Assembly (NCBI GenBank): GCA_021826505.1
Contig: JAKAZV010000008.1
Coordinates: 1 to 41,534 of the forward strand
DNA length: 41,534 nt
DNA from: Acidobacteriota bacterium
Lineage (GTDB): Bacteria > Acidobacteriota > Terriglobia > Terriglobales > SCQP01
Direction of reading: 5' to 3'
Shown here: in pieces, positions 23,955-32,016 of the stretch
Layout of the letters: each line of letters begins with the position of its first letter
Numbering within the stretch: position 1 is the first letter of the stretch
Translations under genes and position numbers: made by a program
Notes under the pieces: generated by a model
What the model was told of the DNA's origin: nothing
Database searches by the model: none
The model's input: the letters and a program-made list of their open reading frames with translations, nothing else

Positions 23955-25907
23955 ATGATGGATGAATCGTTTGCTCCTCCCGCCGCGTTTCAGGCCCAGG
24001 CTCGCGTGTCTGGCATCGCGGCATATCAGAAGCTTTATGCGGAGGCGCTCGCTCATCCGGAAGCCTTCTGGGGCGATCTGGCCCGCCGCCAGCTCGACTG
24101 GCTGCAGCCCTTCACCCGCGTGCTCGACTGGGATTCGCCCCATGCGCAATGGTTTGCAGATGGCAAAATCAACGCCTGTTATAACTGCGTGGACCGCCAT
24201 CTCGCCGGCTGGCGCCGGAACAAGGCCGCCATTCTCTGGGAAGGCGAAAATTTCGAGCAGCGCATCCTGACCTATCAGGAGCTGCATCGCAAAGTCGCCA
24301 AATTCGCCAACGCCCTCAAAAAACTCGGCTATCGGGCGGGCGACCGCGCCATCATCTATCTGCCCATGATTCCCGAGGCCGCCATCGCCATGCTGGCCTG
24401 CGCCCGCATCGGCCTCATCCACTCCGTGGTCTTTGCCGGCTTCTCCGCCGAGGCGCTCAAAACCCGCATTGACGACCTCGAAGCCACGCTCGTCATCACC
24501 GCCGACGCCGGCCGCCGCCGCGGCCGCGAAATCCTGCTCAAACGCAATGTGGATGCGGCCCTGGCCGACTGCCCCGGGGTGCGGCGCTGCATCGTCTACC
24601 AGCATCTGGGCGCCGGCATCGAAATGAAGCCGGAGCGGGACCTCTGGTGGAACGATCTCATGTTCGGCAGCTCCGAGGTGTGCCCGGCCGAAGCTTTGCC
24701 CAGCGAGCATCCGCTCTATGTCCTCTATACCAGCGGCACCACCGGCAAACCCAAAGGCGTGGTGCACACCACCGCCGGCTATCTGCTGCAATCCCAGATG
24801 AGCATGCAGTGGGTCTTTGATCTGCGGGAAGAGGATATCTACTGGTGCACGGCCGATATCGGCTGGGTCACCGGCCATTCCTATATCATTTATGGCCCCC
24901 TGGCCGCCGGCGCGACCACCTTGATGTACGAGGGCGCGCCCGACTGGCCCGAACCCGATCGCTTCTGGCGCATCATCGAAAAATACCGCGTCAATCTGTT
25001 CTACACCTCGCCCACCGCCATCCGCAGTTTCATTCGCCAGGGCGATAGCTGGCCTCAAAAACACGACCTGTCCAGCCTGCGCCTGCTCGGTTCGGTGGGC
25101 GAGCCGATCAATCCCGCGGCCTGGAAGTGGTACCACGAAACCATCGGCGGCGGCCGCTGTCCGATTGTGGATACCTGGTGGCAGACCGAGACCGGCAGCA
25201 TCCTGATCGCTCCTCTGCCCGGCGCGGTGGCGGCCAAACCCGGCTCCGCTACCCTTCCTTTGCCCGGCATTGTTCCCGATGTGGTGGATGCGGCCGGCCA
25301 ACCCGTGCCCGCCGGCCAGCAAGGGTTTCTCATCCTGCGCCAGCCCTGGCCTTCCATGTTCCGCACGCTCTATCGCGACGACGAGCGTTTCCGCGAAAAT
25401 TATTGGGCTCGGTTCCCCGGCGCCTATTTCACCGGCGACGCCGCCCGCCGGGATGCCGACGGCTATTACTGGGTGCTGGGCCGCGTGGATGACGTCATCA
25501 ACGTCAGCGGCCATCGCCTCAGCACCATGGAAGTCGAATCCGCCATGGTGCGCCATCCCGCCGTGGCCGAAGCCGCGGCCGTGGGCCGGCCGCACGAGCT
25601 CAAGGGACAGGCGCTGGTCGTCTTCGCCACCGTCAAAGGCCATGTCCAGCGCTCGCCCGAGCTGGCCGAGGAACTGCGCGGTTGGGTGGGCCAGGAAATC
25701 GGCGGCTTTGCCCGTCCCGATGAAATTCGCCTGGTCGAGGCCCTGCCCAAAACCCGCAGCGGCAAAATCATGCGCCGCCTGCTGCGCGAGCTGGTGACCA
25801 GCGCGCGGGTTGCGGGCGATACCACCACGCTCGAAGACTATGCGGTGATTTTGCAGTTGAGCCAGCAGGGCAAGGAAGAAGAAGAGCTGCTGCAAAAATC
25901 CGAATAA
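23955..25907 (+). CDS. acsA: Acetyl-CoA synthetase (AMP-forming)
   Basis: 650 residues, the usual Acs length (652 in E. coli). It activates acetate to acetyl-AMP and then acetyl-CoA in the cytosol. Visible landmarks: N-terminal ACS domain ([17 protein letters not shown]), [12 protein letters not shown]-loop [19 protein letters not shown] near residue 257, [42 protein letters not shown], and [16 protein letters not shown] with the acetylatable Lys near residue 605. Both the first ATG (23955) and the second (23958) are possible starts. A TATAAA at 23947-23952 leaves five bases before the second ATG, so a leaderless mRNA beginning there is possible; no Shine-Dalgarno is present. Confidence 0.97.
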   Translation: MMDESFAPPAAFQAQARVSGIAAYQKLYAEALAHPEAFWGDLARRQLDWLQPFTRVLDWDSPHAQWFADGKINACYNCVDRHLAGWRRNKAAILWEGENFEQRILTYQELHRKVAKFANALKKLGYRAGDRAIIYLPMIPEAAIAMLACARIGLIHSVVFAGFSAEALKTRIDDLEATLVITADAGRRRGREILLKRNVDAALADCPGVRRCIVYQHLGAGIEMKPERDLWWNDLMFGSSEVCPAEALPSEHPLYVLYTSGTTGKPKGVVHTTAGYLLQSQMSMQWVFDLREEDIYWCTADIGWVTGHSYIIYGPLAAGATTLMYEGAPDWPEPDRFWRIIEKYRVNLFYTSPTAIRSFIRQGDSWPQKHDLSSLRLLGSVGEPINPAAWKWYHETIGGGRCPIVDTWWQTETGSILIAPLPGAVAAKPGSATLPLPGIVPDVVDAAGQPVPAGQQGFLILRQPWPSMFRTLYRDDERFRENYWARFPGAYFTGDAARRDADGYYWVLGRVDDVINVSGHRLSTMEVESAMVRHPAVAEAAAVGRPHELKGQALVVFATVKGHVQRSPELAEELRGWVGQEIGGFARPDEIRLVEALPKTRSGKIMRRLLRELVTSARVAGDTTTLEDYAVILQLSQQGKEEEELLQKSE

Positions 25908-25919
25908 AATTCCGTCTGG

Positions 25920-25948
25920 AAACGCAGCTCGCCGCTAAATCTGCGTTT
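25920..25948 (+). terminator. Possible terminator after acsA
   Basis: AAACGCAG (25920-25927) and CTGCGTTT (25941-25948) form a perfect 8-bp stem with a 13-nt loop, 12 bp after the acsA stop, followed by TATC. The T tract is short and lies partly in the stem, so efficiency is uncertain. Confidence 0.45.
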
Positions 25949-25985
25949 TATCAATCCGGCCTTTTCCCGTCCGCTGTTTTCTTGT

Positions 25986-25991
25986 TATAAA
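25986..25991 (+). promoter_or_regulatory. -10 element of the GH28/kinase operon, possibly leaderless
   Basis: TATAAA at 25986-25991 ends six bases before the ATG at 25998, which places the expected +1 at the start codon. No good -35 is seen 16-18 bp upstream. GGGA directly before the ATG is too close to act as a normal Shine-Dalgarno. Confidence 0.4.
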
Positions 25992-25997
25992 ACGGGA

Positions 25998-27368
25998 ATG
26001 CGAATCTGGCCCTCCGCCCTGGCGTGCTCCATTCTGGCCGTAACGGCATGGACCGCGCCCCGCCCTCGTATCTGGGCCAATCGCTATGGCGCGCGCGGCG
26101 ACGCCCGCACCCTCAACACCCTGGCCATCCAGCGCGCGCTCAACGCCGCGGCGCTCAGCCATGGGATTGTCGAGTTTCAACCCGGCATCTACTTGACCGG
26201 GGCGATTTTTGTCCGCTCCCATACCTGGCTGCACATCGGCCGGGGCGTGACCTTGCGGGGCGTGGATGATCTGGCCGCCTACCCGATTCTGCCCACCCGC
26301 GTCGCCGGCATTGATATGCGCTGGCCGGCCGCGCTGCTCAACGTCTATCGCCAGCGCCGGGTGCGCATTTACGGTCATGGCGTGCTCGATGGCCAGGGCA
26401 ACTATTGGTGGAAACGCTATTGGCAACTGCGCCGCAAATATACTCCTCTCGGCCTGCGCTGGGCCTCCGACTACGACTGCCGGCGTCCGCGCCTGGTGCA
26501 GATCTACCGCTCCCATTGGGTGCGCTTCAGCGGGCTGCGGCTCATCCGCTCCGGTTTCTGGACGGTGCACGTCTGCTACTCCCGCCATGTCCGCGTCTCG
26601 AACCTCACCATCCGCAACAATATCGGCGGCCGCGGCCCCAGCACCGACGGCATTGACATTGATTCTTCCTCCCGCGTCCGCGTCCTGCGCTGCGATATTT
26701 CCGACAATGACGATGCCATCTGCCTCAAGGCCGGCCGCGATGCCGACGGTCTGCGCGTCAACCGCCCCACCACCCACATCACCATCCGCGACTGCGTGGT
26801 GCGCGATGGCGCCGCCGGTTTCACCATCGGCAGCGAAACCTCCGGCGGCTTCCGCGACGTTCTGGTGGACGGCTTGCGGGTCTACGCGCCGGTGCCGGCC
26901 GGCATCAAATTCAAATCCGCCCATACCCGCGGCGGGCTGGCTCATGGCATTCAGATTCGCAACCTGATCCTGCGCGGCGTGCGCACGGTCTTCGACTTCA
27001 ATATGAATTGGGACCCCAGCTACAGCTATGCCAAATTCCCCGCCGGCTGGAAGCATATCCCGTTCTACTGGCGCATCATCACCCAGCCGGTGCTGCCCGC
27101 CCGGCGCGGGCTGCCGCAGTTCCGCGATGTCCGCATCGCCAACCTGCGCGCCCTCAACGCCGGACGCATTTTCGCGGCTTCGGCCTACGCCGCCGCCCCG
27201 CTCCGTAATTTTTCCTTTCGTCATCTCAGTCTGACGGCCCGCGCGGCCGGCTTCATCCGCCATGCCCGCGGCTGGAAATTCAGTCATATCCGGGTCAAAA
27301 CCACCAGCTCGGCCCCGCTCCAGTTGCGCGATGTGCGCCGGCTGCGCGGCTGGCCCGGCATAAAATAA
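25998..27368 (+). CDS. GH28 family glycoside hydrolase (polygalacturonase-like), exported
   Basis: 456 residues. Residues ~1-20 (WPSALACSILAVTAWTAP) form a signal peptide. The rest is a right-handed parallel beta-helix: the opening IWANRYGARGD..TLNTLAIQRALNAA and GIVEFQPGIYLTGAIF is the classical start of GH28 enzymes. Catalytic motifs are STDGIDIDSS (Asp217), DNDDAICLKAG (Asp238-Asp239), GFTIGSETSGG in place of the G-H-G motif, and GIKFKS (303-307) in place of R-I-K. The three aspartates fit an inverting hydrolase; GSE instead of GHG is usual among bacterial exo-type or rhamno/xylogalacturonan-type members. The 17-bp gap to the KDG-type kinase suggests use of pectin-derived sugars, but the exact substrate is inference. 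Confidence 0.9.
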   Translation: MRIWPSALACSILAVTAWTAPRPRIWANRYGARGDARTLNTLAIQRALNAAALSHGIVEFQPGIYLTGAIFVRSHTWLHIGRGVTLRGVDDLAAYPILPTRVAGIDMRWPAALLNVYRQRRVRIYGHGVLDGQGNYWWKRYWQLRRKYTPLGLRWASDYDCRRPRLVQIYRSHWVRFSGLRLIRSGFWTVHVCYSRHVRVSNLTIRNNIGGRGPSTDGIDIDSSSRVRVLRCDISDNDDAICLKAGRDADGLRVNRPTTHITIRDCVVRDGAAGFTIGSETSGGFRDVLVDGLRVYAPVPAGIKFKSAHTRGGLAHGIQIRNLILRGVRTVFDFNMNWDPSYSYAKFPAGWKHIPFYWRIITQPVLPARRGLPQFRDVRIANLRALNAGRIFAASAYAAAPLRNFSFRHLSLTARAAGFIRHARGWKFSHIRVKTTSSAPLQLRDVRRLRGWPGIK

Positions 27369-27385
27369 AGATTCGAGCCACTTCC

Positions 27386-28474
27386 ATGTCTTCCTCTCTT
27401 TCGCTTCTCCCTGCCGCGCAATCCCGTCTCGATTTCCTCGCTCTGGGCGCGCTGGTGCACCGGCTGGATCCCGGCATTGTTCCCTTTCCCAAGGCCCACG
27501 CCTGTCAGATCCACGTGAGCGGGGGGGAATTCAACGTCGCCGCGAATCTGTCCGATTGCTTCCGCCTGCGCACCGGACTGGCCAGCGCCATGGTGGACTA
27601 TCCGATCGGCGATCTCATCGCCGAACGGGTGCGAGCCATGGGAGTCCAGCCCTATTACCGGCATTTTGCCCACAACGGAGTCACCGGACCCAATATGGCC
27701 ACCGTCTATAGCGACCGCGGCCAGGGTCCGCGCCCGCCCGTGGTTTTTTACAACCGCTCCAACGAGGCCGCGGCCCAGCTCCGGCCGGGTGACTTTGACT
27801 GGAAAAAAATCTTCTCCGGCGGGGTGCGCTGGTTTCACAGCGGCGGCATCTTTGCCGCCTTGTCCGAATCCACCGCCGCGCTCATCGAAGAAGCCATGCG
27901 GGCCGCGCACGACGTCGGCGCCGTCACCTCTTTTGACCTGAACTACCGCGCCAAGCTGTGGAATATCTCCGGCGGCCACGCCCAGGCTCTCGAACGCCTC
28001 GGCCGCATCGTGCGCCACGTGGATGTGCTGGTGGGCAATGAAGAGGATTTACAGCTCGGTCTGGGACTGGAGGGGCCGGAAACCTCCGCCGCCTCCAAGC
28101 TCGACCCCAGCGCATTTTTTGCCATGATGGCCCAGCTCCGCCAGCGCCATCCTCAGATTCAGATCGTCGCCACCACTCTGCGCGAGGTGTTCTCCGCCAA
28201 CCGTCATCGCTGGAGCGCCGTGGCCTGGCTGCAGGGCCAGACCTGGCAGGCGCCGGTGACCGAGCTCGACGTCTATGACCGGGTGGGCGGCGGAGACGGC
28301 TTTGCCGCCGGCTTCTTTTACGGCCTGCTCGCGGGCGAAAGCCCGGAAGCGGCGCTCCGGCTGGGCTGGGCCCATGGCGCCCTGCTCACCAGCTTTCCCG
28401 GCGATACCACCATGGCCTCGCTCGAACAGGTGCGCGCCCTCGCCGCCGGGGGTTCGGCCCGCATCCAGCGCTGA
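27386..28474 (+). CDS. kdgK: PfkB-family sugar kinase, probable 2-keto-3-deoxygluconate kinase
   Basis: 362 residues with a complete ribokinase fold: substrate-side motif VSGGEFNVAANL (44-55), RSNEAAAQL, FHSGGIFAAL, FDLNYRAKLW (183-192, a phrase typical of KDG kinases), VGNEEDL, and the ATP/catalytic motif DRVGGGDGFAAGFFYGLL with catalytic Asp304. KDG kinase makes 2-keto-3-deoxy-6-phosphogluconate, the common intermediate in the breakdown of galacturonate and other uronates. This agrees with the GH28 hydrolase 17 bp upstream. Other PfkB substrates (fructose, ribose, tagatose) cannot be excluded. It ends three bases from the convergent HAD gene. Confidence 0.88.
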   Translation: MSSSLSLLPAAQSRLDFLALGALVHRLDPGIVPFPKAHACQIHVSGGEFNVAANLSDCFRLRTGLASAMVDYPIGDLIAERVRAMGVQPYYRHFAHNGVTGPNMATVYSDRGQGPRPPVVFYNRSNEAAAQLRPGDFDWKKIFSGGVRWFHSGGIFAALSESTAALIEEAMRAAHDVGAVTSFDLNYRAKLWNISGGHAQALERLGRIVRHVDVLVGNEEDLQLGLGLEGPETSAASKLDPSAFFAMMAQLRQRHPQIQIVATTLREVFSANRHRWSAVAWLQGQTWQAPVTELDVYDRVGGGDGFAAGFFYGLLAGESPEAALRLGWAHGALLTSFPGDTTMASLEQVRALAAGGSARIQR

Positions 28475-28477
28475 TAT

Positions 28478-29065
28478 TTAGCTAACTGTCGCGCGGGTTC
28501 TCGCTTCCCATCGTTCGATCGCCGCCTCTGCCGCCGCTTGCCCCTGAAACAGTTCGGCTTGCCAGCCGCGCTCGCGCGCCGCGGCGATGAATTCCGGAAT
28601 GTCGTCAAAATATAAAATCCGCTCCGGCGGGCACTCCGCCTGCCGCTCCGCCGCTTCATATATGGCGGCCGCGGGCTTGGCCGCGCCGGTGGCAAACGAG
28701 GTAATAAAAAAATCAAACGGCGCCAGCAATTCCTCATACTGCCGGCGAATATAGCTGAAATGAATGGGATCGGTGTTGGATAGCAGCCCCATCCGGTGGC
28801 GCTGGCTCAACCCCCGCAGCCAGCTCGCCTCCACCAGCGGCTCTGCCGCGAAGATTGAGCACCACCAGGTGTCAAAATCTGCCGGTGGGGAGGGTAATAT
28901 TTTCCCCATGCCGGCGCGAAATGCCTCCGCGCTTATTTCGCCCCGCTCGCACGCCCGGGCCAGCTTCAGAATGGGCTCCCGGTGGGTCAGATAAATATCA
29001 CCCCAGCCGGCATGATCGAAATCCACCAGCGTGCGCCCGAGATCAAATATCAATGTGGAGGACAT
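28478..29065 (-). CDS. HAD-superfamily hydrolase (YihX-like)
   Basis: 195 residues from ATG 29065; the longer frame to 29182 overlaps low-complexity upstream DNA and lacks similarity. HAD motif I is FDLGRTLVDFD with the nucleophile Asp8; the second Asp of the usual DxD is Gly, as in the YihX/epoxide-hydrolase-like branch (DLGxV/T). Motif II is LLSNTDP, the Lys of motif III lies in FATGAAKPAAAIYEAA and motif IV is YFDDIPEF. The cap is the small helical type (C1, residues ~20-85). YihX of E. coli dephosphorylates alpha-glucose 1-phosphate, but substrate is not predictable here. It lies convergent to the sugar kinase with a gap of three bases. Confidence 0.88.
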   Translation of the reverse strand: MSSTLIFDLGRTLVDFDHAGWGDIYLTHREPILKLARACERGEISAEAFRAGMGKILPSPPADFDTWWCSIFAAEPLVEASWLRGLSQRHRMGLLSNTDPIHFSYIRRQYEELLAPFDFFITSFATGAAKPAAAIYEAAERQAECPPERILYFDDIPEFIAAARERGWQAELFQGQAAAEAAIERWEARTRATVS

Positions 29066-29174
29066 TCGCATTCTTTCTATTATGAGATTTGGCATGCTTA
29101 TGATCGAGTGGATATGCATGGATGTACATGAGGAATGCGGAGCGCCAAACAACGCAGCTATGCGAAGCTTATCC

Positions 29175-29227
29175 CTTTGCATTCCAAATAATGCAAAGGC
29201 CCTTTCAACGCAAGCTGAAAGGGCCTT
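29175..29227 (-). terminator. Terminator of the zinc-ribbon gene, with a second overlapping hairpin
   Basis: AAGGCCCTTTCA (29196-29207) and TGAAAGGGCCTT (29216-29227) form a perfect 12-bp stem with an 8-nt loop, 27 bp after the zinc-ribbon stop. On the minus strand it is followed by TTTGCATTATTT, a broken T tract. A second perfect 9-bp inverted repeat, CTTTGCATT (29175-29183) and AATGCAAAG (29190-29198), shares three bases with it. Confidence 0.7.
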
Positions 29228-29254
29228 CGCGGGTATGAATTGTATAATGACGGA

Positions 29255-29479
29255 TCAGGCGGCGCGACGGCCGCCCTTGCTGACCGGAGCAGGCTCGGGC
29301 AGTAATTCCAGCACATAACCGGCATCAAGCGATGCATGGCAGCGGAGACACTTCTGGCCGGGCATCACCCGCAGCCGGGAACGGCCCAGACGTACTTCCG
29401 GAATTGCCAGTCCATCCACTGTCCGGGTGCACATCGGGCAATGAATTTTCGCTTTCAATCCTTCCAATACCGCAGGCAT
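29255..29479 (-). CDS. Small zinc-ribbon protein, unknown function
   Basis: 74 residues with two CxxC knuckles, C14-x2-C17 (IHCPMC) and C44-x2-C47 (KCLRC), 26 residues apart, which should bind one zinc as a ribbon. The linker (LAIPEVRLGRSRLRVMPGQ) is basic and the tail ends GGRRAA. ATG 29479 is chosen because GGAG lies eight bases upstream; longer readings of the frame go through unrelated DNA. It is a single-gene unit with its own strong hairpin downstream. I do not recognise the family; similar small CxxC proteins occur as nucleic-acid-binding or assembly factors. Confidence 0.7.
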   Translation of the reverse strand: MPAVLEGLKAKIHCPMCTRTVDGLAIPEVRLGRSRLRVMPGQKCLRCHASLDAGYVLELLPEPAPVSKGGRRAA

Positions 29480-29839
29480 GGCGTTTTCTCCTTTCTTCAT
29501 CATTTTTGCTCCCCAACTCTTTACGATCTTGCTGCTGGAACGGTTGCACCGGCGCTTCTTGCCGTGGGTCCGCCAGCAATTTTCATCCTCACCGCTTCCT
29601 GGAGCAATTTGGCTTCCATTCCGGCAGATTGGACGCTTCAAGTCCTGGAAAAGTTTCAGAACCTGGTGCTGCTTTTTCGGCCTTTGTTTTCAATCGCAAA
29701 CATTCCCAACCACCCCGCTGGGCGGTTCGAAAAGAGGAAGGAAAGCCAGCATTGTAGCCCATCAGGGGCCAACACTCAAGCCGTCTGTTCTTTTTTTTGT
29801 GTTGCTTAGTTTGATACCCCATACAATGAGGAGTTTAAG
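29480..29839. other. Gene-free divergent region between zinc-ribbon and acyl-CoA dehydrogenase genes
   Basis: About 360 bp with several frames open on both strands, none with protein-like content or a ribosome-binding site. It holds a T-rich run (29788-29800) near the acyl-CoA dehydrogenase start and GGAG of the zinc-ribbon gene at its left end. GAGGAG at 29827-29832 is the Shine-Dalgarno of the acyl-CoA dehydrogenase. A TTCGAA-containing stretch at ~29716 was examined as a tRNA T-loop and rejected. No promoter could be placed with confidence. Confidence 0.55.
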
Positions 29840-31009
29840 ATGGCCGATACCCCCTCCCACCCCCCGCTGACCCAGTTGAGCGATGAAGAAGCCCTCCTGC
29901 GGCAAAACGTCCGCGACATTGCGGAAACCCGGCTCCGTCCGCTCGTCCGCGCCATGGACGAGGCCGCGCATTTTGATCCCGGCCTGCTGACCGAATTTTT
30001 TCAGCTCGGCTTCATGGGCATCGAGATTCCCAGCGCCTGGGGCGGAGCCGACGGCAGTTTCTTTGATGCCGTTCTGACCGTGGAAGAGCTCTCCCGCGTG
30101 GATCCGGCCGCCGGGGTGATCGTGGATGTGCAAAACACGCTCGTCAATCGCGCCCTGCTGCGCTGGGCCACGCCCGAGCAGCAGCAGCGGTATTTGCCCG
30201 CTCTGGCCACAAAATATCTCGGCGCCTATGCGCTGTCTGAGGCTGGCGCCGGCAGTGACGCCTTTGCCCTCGCCACTCGCGCCGTCCCGGCCCAGGGCGG
30301 CTATCGCCTGGAAGGCCGCAAGTTGTGGATTACCAACGCCCTTGAAGCCGGATTGTTCATCGTTTTTGCCACGCTCGACCCCGCCGCCGGCTACCGCGGC
30401 GTAACCGCGTTTCTGGTCGAGCGCTCCACCCCGGGTCTTGAAGTTGGCAAAAAAGAAGATAAATTGGGTATCCGCGCCAGCAGCACCTGCGAACTGATTC
30501 TGCAGAACTGCTTCGTGCCGGACGTCGCTCTGCTGGGCGAAACCGGACAGGGCTATAAAATCGCCATCGAAACCCTCAACGAGGGCCGCATCGGCATCGG
30601 CGCCCAGATGCTGGGCCTGGCCGCCGGGGCCCTCGCCGCGGCCATCGGCTATGCCCGCCAGCGCCGCCAGTTTGGCCAGCCCATCGCGGAATTCCAGGCC
30701 GTGCGGTTTCAGCTGGCGGAAATGCATACCGAGCTGGAAGCCGCCCGCCTGCTGGTCTACAACGCCGCCCGCCGCCGTGATGCGGGCCTGGATTTTCTGC
30801 GCGAAGCCGCCATGGCCAAGCTTTTTGCTTCCCGCGCCGCCGAGCATATCGCCTCGCAAGCCGTGGAAGTTCTGGGCGGCCTGGGTTTTACCCGCGACGC
30901 GGGAGTGGAAAAACTCTATCGCGACGCTAAAATCGGCGCCATCTACGAAGGCACGACGAATATGCAGCTCCAGACCATCGCCAAAGCCGTCCTGCGCGAC
31001 CCATGCTGA
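29840..31009 (+). CDS. Acyl-CoA dehydrogenase
   Basis: 389 residues, usual length for the short/branched-chain group. Start ATG 29840 has GAGGAG upstream. FAD- and substrate-binding signatures are YALSEAGAGSDAFAL and KLWITNALEAGLFIVFA in the middle domain, GIRASSTCELILQNC, and in the C-terminal helical domain RQFGQPIAEFQAVRFQLAEMH and QAVEVLGGLGFTRD. The catalytic base is Glu370 in AIYEGTTNMQLQTIA, the position used by short-chain and glutaryl-CoA-like enzymes. It oxidises an acyl-CoA to the 2-enoyl-CoA and passes electrons to ETF. It overlaps mutY by seven bases, although the two functions are unrelated. Confidence 0.95.
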   Translation: MADTPSHPPLTQLSDEEALLRQNVRDIAETRLRPLVRAMDEAAHFDPGLLTEFFQLGFMGIEIPSAWGGADGSFFDAVLTVEELSRVDPAAGVIVDVQNTLVNRALLRWATPEQQQRYLPALATKYLGAYALSEAGAGSDAFALATRAVPAQGGYRLEGRKLWITNALEAGLFIVFATLDPAAGYRGVTAFLVERSTPGLEVGKKEDKLGIRASSTCELILQNCFVPDVALLGETGQGYKIAIETLNEGRIGIGAQMLGLAAGALAAAIGYARQRRQFGQPIAEFQAVRFQLAEMHTELEAARLLVYNAARRRDAGLDFLREAAMAKLFASRAAEHIASQAVEVLGGLGFTRDAGVEKLYRDAKIGAIYEGTTNMQLQTIAKAVLRDPC

Positions 31010-32016
31010 GTTCTTCGCACTCATCCCGCATTCGGAAAAATTTATTGCGCTGGTACGACCGGAATCACCGTGTTCTGCCCTGGCGCGCGCCCGAGTTGCG
31101 CGGCAATGCCTACGCCACCTGGGTCTCTGAAATCATGCTGCAGCAGACCCGCGTCGCGGTCGTCGTCCCCTATTTCCAGCGTTTTCTGGCCCGTTTTCCC
31201 AGCCTTTCCTCCCTGGCGCGCGCTCCTATCTCCGAAGTGTTGCGGCACTGGAGCGGTCTTGGCTATTACCGCCGCGCCCGCCAGCTTCATGCCGGCGCCC
31301 AGTGGCTGCTGACGCAGGCGAATGGCGAGTTTCCCCGCGATTATGCCGCCGCGCTGCAAATTCCCGGCGTGGGCCGCTACACCGCCGGCGCCGTGCTCAG
31401 CATCGCCTATGGCCAGGCCTTCCCCGCCGTGGATGGCAACGTGCGGCGGGTTCTGCAGCGGCTGGCCGGCCGCTCCCTGTCTCCGGCCCGGCTGGAAGCC
31501 GAGGCGCAAAAATTACTTTCCCCGCGCCGCCCGGGCGATTTCAATCAGGCTCTGATGGAATTGGGCGCGCTCATCTGCCTGCCCGCCCGCCCGCAATGTT
31601 CCGCCTGCCCGCTCCGCCGTCTTTGCCGCTATAAACTCGGCGCCCGCAAACGCCCCGGCGCCGCGCCGCCGCGTTCTCCCGCGGCGCCGGTTTTCGAACC
31701 GCTGAACTTGCACTACGGGCTGCTGCAAAATCGCCGTCGTATCTGGCTGACCCAGCGTCCATCCACCGCGGACTGGATGCCGGAATTATGGGAATTGCCG
31801 GCCATAACCGACGGCGCCCCGCACCCGGTGCTGTTGCGGCTGCGCCACTCGATCACCCGGTATCGCATTGATGCCCGCGTCTATGCCGCTACCCGCCGCC
31901 AGCTGCTTCAGCCCGCGCCCGGCGCCTGGTTTCTGCCCGCCGAGGCCGCCGCGCTTCCGCTCACCGGCCTGACCCGCAAAATTCTCCGTCGTTTGCTGAT
32001 TCTCAAGCCGGCTTAA
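31003..32016 (+). CDS. mutY: A/G-specific adenine glycosylase MutY
   Basis: 337 residues. MutY removes adenine opposite 8-oxoguanine. The helix-hairpin-helix glycosylase domain has LPWRAPELRGNAYATWVSEIMLQQT-type opening with catalytic Glu43, the HhH motif LQIPGVGRYTAGAV, and catalytic Asp144 in AVDGNVRRVLQRL. The 4Fe-4S loop is complete: C192-x6-C199-x2-C202-x5-C208. A C-terminal NUDIX-like domain (from ~residue 225: LHYGLLQNRRRIWLTQRP, WELPAI) recognises 8-oxoG. Its ATG overlaps the preceding gene by seven bases, so it is translated from the same mRNA. Its stop codon overlaps that of the convergent sigma-54 activator. Confidence 0.95.
   Translation: MLSSSHSSRIRKNLLRWYDRNHRVLPWRAPELRGNAYATWVSEIMLQQTRVAVVVPYFQRFLARFPSLSSLARAPISEVLRHWSGLGYYRRARQLHAGAQWLLTQANGEFPRDYAAALQIPGVGRYTAGAVLSIAYGQAFPAVDGNVRRVLQRLAGRSLSPARLEAEAQKLLSPRRPGDFNQALMELGALICLPARPQCSACPLRRLCRYKLGARKRPGAAPPRSPAAPVFEPLNLHYGLLQNRRRIWLTQRPSTADWMPELWELPAITDGAPHPVLLRLRHSITRYRIDARVYAATRRQLLQPAPGAWFLPAEAAALPLTGLTRKILRRLLILKPA

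Noticed and set aside
23895-25895. 666-residue open frame antisense to acetyl-CoA synthetase
   Set aside because: It is an exact shadow of acsA in GC-rich codons; the sense strand has all Acs motifs and the antisense reading is Gly/Ala/His-rich with no family.
25935-27287. 450-residue open frame antisense to the GH28 gene
   Set aside because: The sense frame has signal peptide and GH28 motifs; the antisense frame is low-complexity Ala/Gly/Asp.
29708-29735. TTCGAA-containing stretch that resembles a tRNA T-loop
   Set aside because: The five bases on each side do not pair, and no D-arm or acceptor stem is present.
29478-29870. 130-residue plus-strand frame upstream of the acyl-CoA dehydrogenase
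   Set aside because: It runs through the Shine-Dalgarno and start of that gene in another frame and has no recognisable domain.
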